NCBI GenBank assembly: GCA_028284385.1
Contig: JANQRT010000003.1
Coordinates: 186,001-250,000 of the forward strand
DNA from: Opitutaceae bacterium
GTDB taxonomy: Bacteria > Verrucomicrobiota > Verrucomicrobiia > Opitutales > Opitutaceae
Length of the DNA: 64,000 bases
Direction: 5' to 3'
Program-made: the position numbers and the translations under genes
Notes under the pieces: generated by a model
The model's database searches: none
Told to the model about the DNA's origin: nothing
The model's input: the letters and a program-made list of their open reading frames with translations, nothing else
Shown here: positions 9,567-19,211 of the stretch, one piece after another
How the letters are laid out: each line of letters starts with the position of its first letter
Position numbering within the stretch: position 1 is the stretch's first letter

Positions 9567-10928
9567 ATGAAAGCAATCCCTCTAGCACTGGTTTCACTTT
9601 TCCTATTTCACCATTCGCTATTCTCGACTGATCGTACCGATCAGCCGAACGTCCTCATGATCATCGTCGATGATCTCAATCAGTACGTTGGCTATCTCAA
9701 TCACTACCCCAACGCCAAGACGCCCAACATCGACGCTCTTGCCACACGTGGTCTCGCCTTTACGAGAGCTTATTGCGCGTCGCCGCAATGCAATCCCTCT
9801 AGGACCGCTACTTTCTCAGGTCAGCGTCCTTCAACAACCGGTGTCTACGCTAACGGTAGTCGTCATGAAAATGTCCTTACAAAAGACCAGATGCTGACCA
9901 CCGTCTTCCACCAGGCTGGCTACTACATGGCGGGAGCGGGTAAGATTCATCGCGATGTCGAGGACGATTTTGGTCACCTCGACGCCTACCAGCCCAAGAA
10001 ATCCGCCATCAAGCCCATTATGGAGAACAAGGGCAATCTAGGCCATCACCGCTGGTCCGAGATCACTAATGGCGACGAAGCGGCAGAGGACGAAATGACG
10101 GTTCGTTTCACTATCGAGCAGCTCGAGAAAAAGCGCGACGATCCTTTCTTCCTCATCTGCGGCATCTACAAGCCGCACCTCTCTTGGAATATCCCGCAAA
10201 AGTACTTCGAAATGCATCCGCCGGAAAGCCTCCAGCTTCCGCCTATCCTCGAAAACGATCTCAATGACGTCCCCTGGGAGAGCGCCCAAAAGATTATCAA
10301 CAAGGGCGATAACATAGAAGGAGCGAAGCCTGAAGATTTCCGCGGAGCTCTCCGCGCCTATCTCGCCGCCTCGTCCTACGCGGATGCCTGCGTCGGCCGT
10401 GTCATCGAAGCACTCGATAGAAGTCGCTATGCGGACAACACCATTATTGTTTTGTGGGGAGATCATGGATACCATCTCGGCGAAAAGAATCAGCTCGCTA
10501 AACGTAAGCTCTGGGAAGACGCTAACCGCATTCCTTACCTCTGGATCGCTCCCGGCATCACAACCCCAGGCACTACGAGCAACCGCCCCGTCGATCTCAT
10601 GAGCTTGTATCCAACGCTTTGCGACATAGCGGGCATTCCATTGCCCAGCCACCTCGAAGGTCCAAGTGTCCGACCCATTCTCGAGAATCCTCGCGCCGAG
10701 TGGGATCACCCTGCGGTCATGACCTACTTCCAAAACAACCACGCCGTGCGTACTCAAGAATGGCGCTACATCCGTTATGCCGATGGAGAAGAAGAACTCT
10801 ACGACGTCCTCTCCGATCCCTACGAATGGAACAATCTTGCCGCCCGCCCCGAACTCGAGTCCGTTAAAAAACAACTCGCCCAACGCTTTCCCAAAATCAA
10901 CGCTCCCGATACCAAGCCCAAAGGTTAA
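9567..10928 (+). CDS. Secreted sulfatase, iduronate-2-sulfatase-like
   Basis: This 453-residue type I (formylglycine) sulfatase has a signal peptide (1-20, ending HHSLFS), the metal-binding IIVDDLNQY (D35, D36), the catalytic motif C75-N-P-S-R and WGDHGYHLGEKNQLAK, which supplies the other metal and sulfate ligands. It ends at the LYD...EWNNLA segment typical of the family without added domains. It resembles iduronate-2-sulfatase-like enzymes (SulfAtlas S1_7 type). It lies 20 bp after the fusion sulfatase, so the two are likely co-transcribed. The true sulfated sugar cannot be read from sequence. Activation needs a formylglycine-generating enzyme or anSME encoded elsewhere. Confidence 0.92.
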   Translation: MKAIPLALVSLFLFHHSLFSTDRTDQPNVLMIIVDDLNQYVGYLNHYPNAKTPNIDALATRGLAFTRAYCASPQCNPSRTATFSGQRPSTTGVYANGSRHENVLTKDQMLTTVFHQAGYYMAGAGKIHRDVEDDFGHLDAYQPKKSAIKPIMENKGNLGHHRWSEITNGDEAAEDEMTVRFTIEQLEKKRDDPFFLICGIYKPHLSWNIPQKYFEMHPPESLQLPPILENDLNDVPWESAQKIINKGDNIEGAKPEDFRGALRAYLAASSYADACVGRVIEALDRSRYADNTIIVLWGDHGYHLGEKNQLAKRKLWEDANRIPYLWIAPGITTPGTTSNRPVDLMSLYPTLCDIAGIPLPSHLEGPSVRPILENPRAEWDHPAVMTYFQNNHAVRTQEWRYIRYADGEEELYDVLSDPYEWNNLAARPELESVKKQLAQRFPKINAPDTKPKG

Positions 10929-10958
10929 GTTCGCGCGTCAAGAATTTTACTCATCGTA

Positions 10959-12620
10959 ATGAAGACTAAACTACAACCTCTTTCGCTTATCACCATCTTG
11001 ACCGCCATAGCCTTGGCGATGTCAGTTCACCATTCACTCTATTCGGCCGAAAGACCGCCTGTGGTGAGCTCGTCGAAACCGAATATCGTTCTCATCATGG
11101 CCGATGACATGGGCTACTCGGACATCGGCTGCTATGGTGGAGAAATCCCTACACCTCATATCGATCGACTGGCTGACAATGGCATTCGATTCACGCAATT
11201 CTACAACACGGCTCGCTGTTCCCAAACGCGGGCTGCTCTTCTAACAGGTCTTTATCAGCATCAGACTGGCATGGGAGTTCTGTCCGAAACGCCGAAGGAA
11301 GAGATTTTTCCCGAGTCTCAAGCCTATGGATACAGGCGTTCTCTCAATTACAATTGCGTCACCATCGCGGAAGTTCTTCGAGAAGCAGGCTATCGCACCT
11401 ACTTAGGAGGGAAATGGCATCTTGGCTACCACGGTCAACACAAGTGGCCCAATCAGCGTGGCTTTGAAAAATTCTATGGTTCTATCGCCGGAGCCACTAG
11501 CTACTTTCGCCCCAGTGGTCTTCGCTCGGTTTCGCTAAACAACGATATACTGCCTCCTCCGACGGATCCGGATTACTACACCACAGACGCCTTTACTGAC
11601 TACCTCATCAAGTTTATTGAGGAGCAGGATGATGATACGCCTTTCTTCGGCTACCTAGCCTTTACCGCCCCGCACTGGCCACTTCACGCTCGAGAAGAGG
11701 ACATTCGGAAATTCGTAGGAAAATACCTCGATGGCTGGGACGCTCTCCGAGCAGAGCGTTGGCAGCGGCAGTTGGCTATGGGCGTCGTAAAACCCGAATG
11801 GGGATTATCTCAGCGCGACGATGGGGCTCGTAGTTGGAACATGCTTACAGATCAGCAGAAGAATGAGCTCGATTATCGCATGGCCGTCTATGCCGCCATG
11901 GTCCATCGCATGGACTACAATATAGGCAAGCTCTTGGATTTTCTCGAAAAAAGGGGTGAGCTGGAAAACACTCTCATCTTCTTTCTTTCCGACAACGGAG
12001 GCTGTGCCGAACCCTACGAGGACCTTGGCGGAGGCAACTTCGAAAACATAAACGATCCTAGCAAAGGCGGAGCTGCTAAAGACAACGGCTCTTCGTACGG
12101 AACAGGCTGGGCCAATGCCTCCAACACCCCTTTCCGTCGCTATAAAACGCGCCTGCATGAAGGCGGTATAGCGACCCCGCTCATTATTCACTGGCCATCA
12201 GGAATGGAAGCCGAGCCCGGTTCGCTGACGGATGCTCCCGGGTTTGTAGCGGATGTTATGCCCACTATTCTTGATGCAACAGGAGCGAAGTATCCGAAAA
12301 CATATCACAATGGCAGCAAAATCCATCCGCTTCGATCCGCGAGCCTAATGCCTGTTATCAAGACGGGGACTCGCGAGCAACCGGCATGGATGTACTGGGA
12401 GCACTACGGAGACCGCGCCGTTCGCCATGCCGACTGGAAGGCGCTATTTAATAAGATTACCAAACAATGGGAGCTCTACGATCTCGCTAGCGATCGCACT
12501 GAATCGATCAATCTTGCCGAGGAAAAACCTGAACTGCTCGCTACCATGATCGAAAAGTGGGAGACTTGGGCCTCCACTAACCACGTGCTTCCAAGACATC
12601 TACCCACTGATCAGCACTAG
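10959..12620 (+). CDS. Secreted arylsulfatase-type sulfatase (atypical CSQTR motif)
   Basis: This 553-residue type I sulfatase resembles the arylsulfatase S1_4 group. A signal peptide (1-30) precedes PNIVLIMADDMGYSDIGCYG (metal ligands D49, D50). The modified cysteine is C87 in C-S-Q-T-R, where the usual proline is a glutamine. AGKWHLG-like GGKWHLGYHG and FFLSDNGGCAE supply the remaining active-site residues. It is a clear paralogue of the sulfatase at 14139-15809: both share PTPH(I/L)DRLA, LYQHQ and ASNTPFRRYKT. It is 30 bp behind the previous sulfatase. Sulfatase fold is secure; whether the cysteine is matured with glutamine at position +2 is uncertain. Confidence 0.92.
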   Translation: MKTKLQPLSLITILTAIALAMSVHHSLYSAERPPVVSSSKPNIVLIMADDMGYSDIGCYGGEIPTPHIDRLADNGIRFTQFYNTARCSQTRAALLTGLYQHQTGMGVLSETPKEEIFPESQAYGYRRSLNYNCVTIAEVLREAGYRTYLGGKWHLGYHGQHKWPNQRGFEKFYGSIAGATSYFRPSGLRSVSLNNDILPPPTDPDYYTTDAFTDYLIKFIEEQDDDTPFFGYLAFTAPHWPLHAREEDIRKFVGKYLDGWDALRAERWQRQLAMGVVKPEWGLSQRDDGARSWNMLTDQQKNELDYRMAVYAAMVHRMDYNIGKLLDFLEKRGELENTLIFFLSDNGGCAEPYEDLGGGNFENINDPSKGGAAKDNGSSYGTGWANASNTPFRRYKTRLHEGGIATPLIIHWPSGMEAEPGSLTDAPGFVADVMPTILDATGAKYPKTYHNGSKIHPLRSASLMPVIKTGTREQPAWMYWEHYGDRAVRHADWKALFNKITKQWELYDLASDRTESINLAEEKPELLATMIEKWETWASTNHVLPRHLPTDQH

Positions 12621-12682
12621 TCACTGTGAATCATCGTGCAGCTAATGATCCCATTCGCTTCATAAGGTCGCCTTCACTTGTC

Positions 12683-14107
12683 ATGAATTTCAAATTACAT
12701 CTGGTCCTCGCTCTCTTTTCACTTTTCACTGCTCACAATGCGCTCTTCGCGTCAGCTTCGGACGCTCCAAACATCCTCATTTTCGTCGGCGACGACATGA
12801 CTTATCGCGATTGCGGACCTTATGGCAATGCCGACATGGTTACGCCCAACATCGACCGCTTCGCATCGCAAGGCATGTGTTTCGATTCCATGTATACTTC
12901 CACTGCGATGTGTGTCCCCACTCGCGCTCAGCTATGGTCTGGAATGTATCCAATTCGTGGAGGCTGCTATCCGAATCACAGTCAGCTCTACGACGAAGCG
13001 AAGCCGCTTTCCCTTCACCTAAAGGAACTCGGCTATCGCGTTGGAGCCATGGGCAAGAAGGGTTCCAATCCAACGCCTCTCTACGAATTCGATTGGACCA
13101 GCGGCATGCTCAAGCCAGAGACCATCGAAGAAGCCCGCCAATTCATCCAAGCTGACACTGATCAGCCCTACATGCTCTGGGTCGGTTCTAATCAGCCTCA
13201 CACGCCCTACAACACGGGCGACCGCAGTCTCTACCCAGCGGACGAAATAGCCGTTCCGCCCTACATGGCCGACACGCCCGAAACCCGAGCCGAGCTCGTC
13301 AAATACTACGCCGAAATCTCAGAGCTCGATCGCGAGTTCGGCCTCTTCCTCAAGTTCGTCGAAGACTCAGGCAAGGCTGACAACACCATTGTAATCTTCA
13401 CCAGCGAGCAGGGTAGCTCCATCCCTTTTGGAGGTAAGTGGTCCTGTTACGAAAACGGTCTCAAGACCGCTTGGATCATGCGTTGGCCTGGTAAAATAAA
13501 GCCCGGCACCCGCGTGTCAGTGCAAACCCAATACGTCGACTTCGCCCCCACTATGATCGAAATCGCCGGAGGCGATCCTACCAAAGCCTCTGCTGGAGTT
13601 CCTGACGCCGACGGCAAGCTTGCCATGGACGGCAAGAGCTTCCTTTCCGTTATGACGGGCGAAACTAAAAGACTTCGCGACTATGTCTTCGGTTGCCACA
13701 CTACCATTGGCGTAGCGGGAGCCACTAAGGAAGGCTATGGCATCCGCTCCGTCAGCGACGGCAAGTACAAGCTCATCGTCAACTTGCAGCATGAAAACGC
13801 CTTCTCCTGCGCCAACGCCCAACCTGACGATCAGCCTCTAAAAAGCTGGCGCGAAGCGGACGACGCTTGGGCCAACCAACGAGCTGCCTCCTACATCAAT
13901 CGCCCTCATCGAGAGTTCTACAACATACGTGCTGATCCCTACGAACTCGAGAATCTCGTCCAAAAGAAAAAGCATAGAAAACGAATTGCCAAGCTCCAGA
14001 CTGTATTGGACGAATGGATGCGCCAACAAGGTGATCTTGGTGCCCAAACTGAACTAGAAGGCCAATATCGGCTCCAGCGATACATCAGATCTCAAAACGA
14101 ATCCTAA
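12683..14107 (+). CDS. Secreted sulfatase, heparan N-sulfatase (SGSH)-like
   Basis: The ATG at 12683 is chosen over a GTG 57 bp upstream because it starts directly on a signal peptide (1-26). The 474-residue product is a type I sulfatase with ILIFVGDDMTYRDCGPYG (metal ligands), catalytic C77-V-P-T-R, and FTSEQGSSIPFGGKWS. These features resemble the N-sulfoglucosamine sulfohydrolase-like group (SulfAtlas S1_8). It lies within the co-directional sulfatase run, 62 bp after its neighbour. Its substrate in this locus is unlikely to be animal heparan sulfate; a marine sulfated glycan is more plausible. Confidence 0.92.
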   Translation: MNFKLHLVLALFSLFTAHNALFASASDAPNILIFVGDDMTYRDCGPYGNADMVTPNIDRFASQGMCFDSMYTSTAMCVPTRAQLWSGMYPIRGGCYPNHSQLYDEAKPLSLHLKELGYRVGAMGKKGSNPTPLYEFDWTSGMLKPETIEEARQFIQADTDQPYMLWVGSNQPHTPYNTGDRSLYPADEIAVPPYMADTPETRAELVKYYAEISELDREFGLFLKFVEDSGKADNTIVIFTSEQGSSIPFGGKWSCYENGLKTAWIMRWPGKIKPGTRVSVQTQYVDFAPTMIEIAGGDPTKASAGVPDADGKLAMDGKSFLSVMTGETKRLRDYVFGCHTTIGVAGATKEGYGIRSVSDGKYKLIVNLQHENAFSCANAQPDDQPLKSWREADDAWANQRAASYINRPHREFYNIRADPYELENLVQKKKHRKRIAKLQTVLDEWMRQQGDLGAQTELEGQYRLQRYIRSQNES

Positions 14108-14138
14108 GCACGCCTGGAGGCGGTCTTCCATTTTTCAA

Positions 14139-15809
14139 ATGAAATTCAAGTTACGCGATATTTCCCGATTCACCATCTTGACTGCCATGCCCTTGGCGAT
14201 GGTGGCTTGCTCTCCGTTCTTCTCGGAAAGACCGTCTGAGACGAGTCCGAACAGGCCGAACATTGTCCTTATCATGGCCGATGATATGGGCTATTCCGAC
14301 ATCGGCTGCTATGGTGGAGAAATTCCAACGCCGCATCTCGATAGGCTAGCAGCTAACGGTCTTCGCTTTTCCCAATTTTATAATACATCCCGCTGTTGCC
14401 CAACCCGAGCTTCGCTCCTCACAGGCCTCTATCAGCATCAGGCTGGTATTGGAGAGATGACCAAGCAGCACGAAAATTCCACCGAGGGCTTCGTCGGCCA
14501 CCTCAATGAGCATTGCGTCACCATTGGAGAGGCTCTCAGGCCAGCGGGCTACCATACTTACATCGCCGGTAAGTGGCACGTCGGCGCCAAAGAAGAGGCC
14601 TGGTGGCCTCGTCAAAGAGGCTTCGATCGCTTCTACGGTTTGACTGGAGGGGCTTCGAGCTATTTTCGTCCGAAAGGCCTCTATTCTGATAACGAGTTGC
14701 TCGATATTCCTAACGATCCGGAATACTATACTACCGATCGCTTTACCGATTTCGCTATCAAGTTTCTGGAAGAGCAAAACGACGACGCTCCCTTCTTTCT
14801 TTACCTCGCCTATACCGCTCCTCATTGGCCGCTTCATGCTCGCGATGAGGATATCGAGAAATTCGTTGGCGAATACACTCAAGGTTGGGACGAGTTGCGC
14901 AAGAGCCGTTTTGCCAAGCAAGTCGAGCTAGGTCTTGTGTCGGAAGAGCAGGGGATTTCACCTCGCGATTTCGAAGTGCCGGCGTGGGATACTCTCGCCC
15001 CTGAGCAACAGGAAGATCTTGACTATCGCATGGCTGTATACGCGGCCCAAATACACCGTATGGATTATAACATCGGCCGCGTTATCGATCATCTTGAAGC
15101 GAACAACCAGCTCGACAATACGCTGATCGTTTTCCTTTCCGATAATGGCGGTTGTCCCGAGCCCTGGAATACGACGACCCCAAGAGGAAATTCCCATCTT
15201 GGCGGAGGCACTCGCGCGGATATCCACAATCCGGATAAGGCAGGCGGCATTTCCTATGGACAGGGGTGGGCCAATGCCTCCAACACCCCTTTTCGTCGTT
15301 ATAAGACGCAGAGCCATGAGGGAGGCATCTCGACCCCGCTTATCATGCATTGGCCGGCAGGAATGAATATCGAAAAAGGAAGCATTGTCCACACGCCTGG
15401 CCATATTATCGATGTGATGCCGACCTTCTTGGAAATCGCTCAAGCTTCGTATCCAAAAAACGTTGACGGCCACTACATTCATCCGTTGGTCGGCAAGTCG
15501 CTTACCCCCGTCCTCGAAACCGGAGATCGCCGCCCGCACGACTGGCTTTTCTGGGAGCATAGGCTGGAAGCCGCCGTTCGCCATGGCGACTGGAAGGCCA
15601 TTCAACGTCAAACCACTGGTCGCTGGTTTCTCTTTAATCTCCACCAAGATCGTACTGAGACTGTCGATCTTTCCGATCAGTATCCAGAAATCTTGGGCTT
15701 GATGCAACGCAAGTGGTGGGAATGGGCTCTTACCCACCACGTAAATCCGGAAAAACTCCCGCCACGGCCAACTGTCGAGAATTCTCCCGATTTTAGAGAA
15801 AAACGTTAG
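14139..15809 (+). CDS. Lipoprotein arylsulfatase-type sulfatase
   Basis: This 556-residue type I sulfatase is a paralogue of the one at 10959-12620. Its N-terminus ends in MVAC24, a plausible lipobox, so it may be lipid-anchored where its paralogue is soluble. Visible motifs are NIVLIMADDMGYSDIGCYG, the catalytic C86-C-P-T-R, AGKWHVGAKEE and FLSDNGGCPEP. The first cysteine of the pair is in register with the formylglycine site. It resembles S1_4 arylsulfatases. Start at 14139 follows the preceding stop by 31 bp and fits a co-transcribed unit. The specific glycan is unknown. Confidence 0.92.
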   Translation: MKFKLRDISRFTILTAMPLAMVACSPFFSERPSETSPNRPNIVLIMADDMGYSDIGCYGGEIPTPHLDRLAANGLRFSQFYNTSRCCPTRASLLTGLYQHQAGIGEMTKQHENSTEGFVGHLNEHCVTIGEALRPAGYHTYIAGKWHVGAKEEAWWPRQRGFDRFYGLTGGASSYFRPKGLYSDNELLDIPNDPEYYTTDRFTDFAIKFLEEQNDDAPFFLYLAYTAPHWPLHARDEDIEKFVGEYTQGWDELRKSRFAKQVELGLVSEEQGISPRDFEVPAWDTLAPEQQEDLDYRMAVYAAQIHRMDYNIGRVIDHLEANNQLDNTLIVFLSDNGGCPEPWNTTTPRGNSHLGGGTRADIHNPDKAGGISYGQGWANASNTPFRRYKTQSHEGGISTPLIMHWPAGMNIEKGSIVHTPGHIIDVMPTFLEIAQASYPKNVDGHYIHPLVGKSLTPVLETGDRRPHDWLFWEHRLEAAVRHGDWKAIQRQTTGRWFLFNLHQDRTETVDLSDQYPEILGLMQRKWWEWALTHHVNPEKLPPRPTVENSPDFREKR

Positions 15810-15831
15810 TCTCGCTCATTTTTCTTCTGCA

Positions 15832-17643
15832 ATGATTCTAAAAAATATAACTAAGCTTCTTTTATTAACAGGGCTGCTGTTCTCAAACACTTACGGTAAT
15901 TACAACGCCGATCCAGACTCTAAGCCTGCCCAAACGGTTCTCGACGAAGGTCTCTACGACGTATCCGTCCTAAACGCTTCGGACGGCAACTACTACATGA
16001 GCGGCACCTGGATTGGTAACGAGACGAAAACCCCGCTTTGGAAATCCAGCGACCTTGAAAACTGGTCGTTTGTCGGAGAAATTCTATCGTCCAGGGGCAT
16101 GCTTTCCAATCCCGAGATCTATGAGCATGACAGTCAGTTCTACCTCCTCATTACCGAGCTCGAAGGAACGTCTATCTACCGGTCCAGAAAAGTTGGCGGC
16201 AAATATGTTAAGCACGCTCGTCTGGGCGAAGGCATTAAGAATGCGTCGTTGTTTTTCGAGGACGATAAAATCTACCTTGTATATGGAGGTGGATACATTG
16301 TCGAACTCTCCGAAGATCTGTCGACAACCGTCGGCTCCACTGAATGGCTTCACCCGTCCTTCGACTTGCCTCGTCCCAGCTCTCCCGGCTGGGCTACCGA
16401 ACGCGCCCAGATGCTCCGAGTCGGTAGCGAAGCCGCTCAGATCATCAAGGAAAACGGACGTTACTACCTGCTTGCCAGCGAACGTATCACCCGTCTCAAC
16501 GACGTCATGTACGACATCCTTTGCGCTTCATCCGATTCGCTTTACGGTCCTTACACCGCCCGTCGTCTGGCGTTCATGCACGCTGGTAGCGGCAGCGTAT
16601 TCAAAGCGAAGGCCGACCAGTACTATTGCGCCTTTTCTGGTCAAGCTGACGACAAGTATGTTATCGAGACCCGAAAGCCCATCATTGCTCCGGCCCAGTT
16701 CATTCGCGATAACCAGTCGATGGCTTATACCGGGGAGTTCTTCTACGAAAAGCCTCCTATCGGGAACACCCGTAACCGCCTGCCCCATGTCCAGGTCCGC
16801 GACCCCTCTATTTGCAAAGGGCCAGAAGGCTGGTATTATCAAGTCGGGACAGAGAATTGGGTCGATATCGAGTTTGGCAAGCCTCGCATCATGATGCGGC
16901 GTTCTAAAGATCTCTGGAACTGGGAGGACGTTGGTTTCCTCGTCGATACCGACGACATCGGCGACCAGTTCGACGGCCAGCCTTTGAGAGTGAAAAAAGG
17001 CCAACGTCTGAACATGTGGGCTCCAGAAATCCAATACATCGAGTCCAAGGACGTGTTCATGCTGTCGGTTAGCATTCCCCGCCTGCCTCGCGATCCGGGT
17101 ACTTTGAATCGCGGGGACGGTACGCTTTCCCAAACATGGATCTTCAAGGGCAAAGGCCCGCAGGGTCCCTTCAAGAACGTCTTCGATAGAGCCGCCCACG
17201 ATGGCATAGACGGATTCTTCTTTGAAGAGGATGACGGACGTGTCTACTATCTCTACGGGTCAAACTACATCGCCGAGATGAACGACGACCTGACTGGCTT
17301 TAAAGAGGAGTTCCGGGAACTCAAAGGCCTGCACGGCATCGAAGGCATGTCCCTGGTCAAAATAGACGGCAAGTATTTGCTGGCTCGGGCGGATAACACC
17401 GGTGGCCCCGGTACCGCCAGCTATGAGGCGATCTACGGTGTATCCGATAATGTGTATGGTCCCTATAAATACAGAGGGTCCGTCCCGCATTGCGGACACA
17501 CGACCATGTTCGCCGGACACGATGGCAAATGGCGACTGACCATGTTCGGTAGCGACTCTCACGCCCCCGTCCACCACGGTATGGGCATCCTGCAATTCGA
17601 ACTTGACCAGCACGACCGCATTGTCGTGAAGGAGGATCTTTAA
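15832..17643 (+). CDS. Double GH43-like beta-propeller protein
   Basis: This 603-residue secreted protein (signal peptide 1-22) seems to contain two consecutive five-bladed propellers. The first (about 30-290) has DVSVLNASDGNYYMSG, KSSDLENWSFVG and a repeated YLVYGGGYI blade. The second (about 315-600) has VRDPSICKGPEGWYYQVG, RSKDLWNWEDVG and MWAPEIQYIESKD. Repeated strand motifs of the form 'ss-D-L-x-x-W' are typical of GH43/GH117-like glycosidases. The second domain keeps the R-D-P-S aspartate; the matching residue in the first is less clear, so one domain may be catalytic and the other binding. It is nested among sulfatases and probably acts on the desulfated glycan. Confidence 0.82.
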   Translation: MILKNITKLLLLTGLLFSNTYGNYNADPDSKPAQTVLDEGLYDVSVLNASDGNYYMSGTWIGNETKTPLWKSSDLENWSFVGEILSSRGMLSNPEIYEHDSQFYLLITELEGTSIYRSRKVGGKYVKHARLGEGIKNASLFFEDDKIYLVYGGGYIVELSEDLSTTVGSTEWLHPSFDLPRPSSPGWATERAQMLRVGSEAAQIIKENGRYYLLASERITRLNDVMYDILCASSDSLYGPYTARRLAFMHAGSGSVFKAKADQYYCAFSGQADDKYVIETRKPIIAPAQFIRDNQSMAYTGEFFYEKPPIGNTRNRLPHVQVRDPSICKGPEGWYYQVGTENWVDIEFGKPRIMMRRSKDLWNWEDVGFLVDTDDIGDQFDGQPLRVKKGQRLNMWAPEIQYIESKDVFMLSVSIPRLPRDPGTLNRGDGTLSQTWIFKGKGPQGPFKNVFDRAAHDGIDGFFFEEDDGRVYYLYGSNYIAEMNDDLTGFKEEFRELKGLHGIEGMSLVKIDGKYLLARADNTGGPGTASYEAIYGVSDNVYGPYKYRGSVPHCGHTTMFAGHDGKWRLTMFGSDSHAPVHHGMGILQFELDQHDRIVVKEDL

Positions 17644-17728
17644 ACCTCAAACATGATTGCCATTGAATTTCGAATACGGTGTATTCTATCAACCATTTAG
17701 CTCTTCCCATTGGCCACAGACAACGACC

Positions 17729-19198
17729 ATGAAAAATCCTATATTCGCTCTCTTCGTTACTCTTTCACTCTTCGCTCTTCACTCTTCACTCTTCGCTAAG
17801 CGCCCCAACGTCGTTTTCTTTCTCGTCGATGATCTTGGTTGGACCGATCTCTCCTGCTACGGCAGCGAGTTTCACGAATCGTCTCACATCGACAAGCTCG
17901 CCGAAACGGGACTGAGGTTCACGCAAGCCTACGCCGCTTGTGGCGTGTGCTCGCCCACCAGAGCGGCTATCATGACGGGCAAGTCTCCCGCCCGCGTTCG
18001 TATCCTGGACTGGCTACCTGGGCGCGATCCGAAAATTTCCAAACTGCTTCCACCCGAGGACCTGCCTGGCTTGCCTCTCGAAGAGGTCACCATTGCCGAA
18101 GTCCTCAAGGAAAATGGATACCAGACCTACTACGCTGGTAAGTGGCACTTGGGTAAGGAAGGCTATGAACCGGAACGTCAGGGTTTCGATATAAACAAAG
18201 GAGGTATCGATCATGGAGCTCCCCCGGGAGGCTACTTTTCTCCTTACGACAACGAGAAGCTGCCAGATGGTCCCGAAGGCGAGTACCTCACCAATCGTCT
18301 GGCACAGGAGTCCGTCGATTTCATACGCAATCGCGACAAGAAGAAGCCCTTCTTTCTGTATCACGCTTTTTACTCCGTTCATACGCCTATTCAGCCAGAT
18401 CCGGAGCAGATGGAGCGCTTCGAAGACAAAGCGAAGTCGCTGCCAAAGCGCGCTATTGAAGATCGCTACGAAATGGTTGAAGACTCGTGGCCCAATAAGC
18501 TGTATCAGGATCGTCCCGACTACGCGGCCATGGTGAAAAGCGTCGATGATGCTGTTGGCCGCATTCTCGGCGAAGTCGAAAAGCAAGGTCTCACCAACGA
18601 TACCATTGTCATTTTCACTTCAGACAACGGCGGATTGTCGATTAATCTCTTCTTCCCGACTCCCACTTCCAACAAACCCCTGCGCAATGGGAAAGCCTGG
18701 CTCACCGAAGGCGGTATCCGCGTACCGACTATCATTCGCGCTCCTGGAATCACCCAGGCTGGTCGCGTTTCCGGCAATCCAGTCATTAGTATGGACTTTT
18801 TCCCTACGATTCTAGATCTAGTAGGAATCGAAAAGCGTCCCGATTTGCATCAGGATGGAATTTCATTGTATCCATTGCTCAATGGCGCGGAACGCGTTGG
18901 TGGAAATCGCGATCTTATTTGGTACTATCCCATGTACGCAGGCTTTCAGTCCCGTCCTTCTGCGGCCATTTTGGCTCGAGGCTGGAAATTGATCGAGAAT
19001 TTCGAGGATTCCTCGCTTGAGCTCTTCTATTTGGCTGACGATATCGGCGAGGCTAACAATCTTGCTTCAGCCTATCCGGAATTGGTCAATTCAATGCGGA
19101 AGCGTCTTTGGAAGTACCTTGACGATGTAGAGGCCCCCATGCCGAAATTCAATCCGGCCTTCGTGCCCACTCTTTCCAAACGAAATAAATACTGGTAG
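17729..19198 (+). CDS. Secreted sulfatase, S1_16-like
   Basis: The ATG at 17729 starts a signal peptide (1-23) encoded by a CT-rich repetitive stretch; an in-frame TTG at 17657 is less likely. The 489-residue product is a type I sulfatase with FFLVDDLGWTDLSCYG, catalytic C74-S-P-T-R, the long loop RILDWLPGRDPK, AGKWHLGKEGYEPERQGFD and FTSDNGGLS. The 'C-S-P-T-R-A-A-I-M-T-G-K' block followed by the (T/L)DW(I/L)PG loop is typical of the S1_16-like group. It follows the double-propeller protein by 85 bp and precedes a dehydrogenase by 13 bp, suggesting one operon. Confidence 0.92.
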   Translation: MKNPIFALFVTLSLFALHSSLFAKRPNVVFFLVDDLGWTDLSCYGSEFHESSHIDKLAETGLRFTQAYAACGVCSPTRAAIMTGKSPARVRILDWLPGRDPKISKLLPPEDLPGLPLEEVTIAEVLKENGYQTYYAGKWHLGKEGYEPERQGFDINKGGIDHGAPPGGYFSPYDNEKLPDGPEGEYLTNRLAQESVDFIRNRDKKKPFFLYHAFYSVHTPIQPDPEQMERFEDKAKSLPKRAIEDRYEMVEDSWPNKLYQDRPDYAAMVKSVDDAVGRILGEVEKQGLTNDTIVIFTSDNGGLSINLFFPTPTSNKPLRNGKAWLTEGGIRVPTIIRAPGITQAGRVSGNPVISMDFFPTILDLVGIEKRPDLHQDGISLYPLLNGAERVGGNRDLIWYYPMYAGFQSRPSAAILARGWKLIENFEDSSLELFYLADDIGEANNLASAYPELVNSMRKRLWKYLDDVEAPMPKFNPAFVPTLSKRNKYW

Positions 19199-19211
19199 TT
19201 CCCCAATCGAT

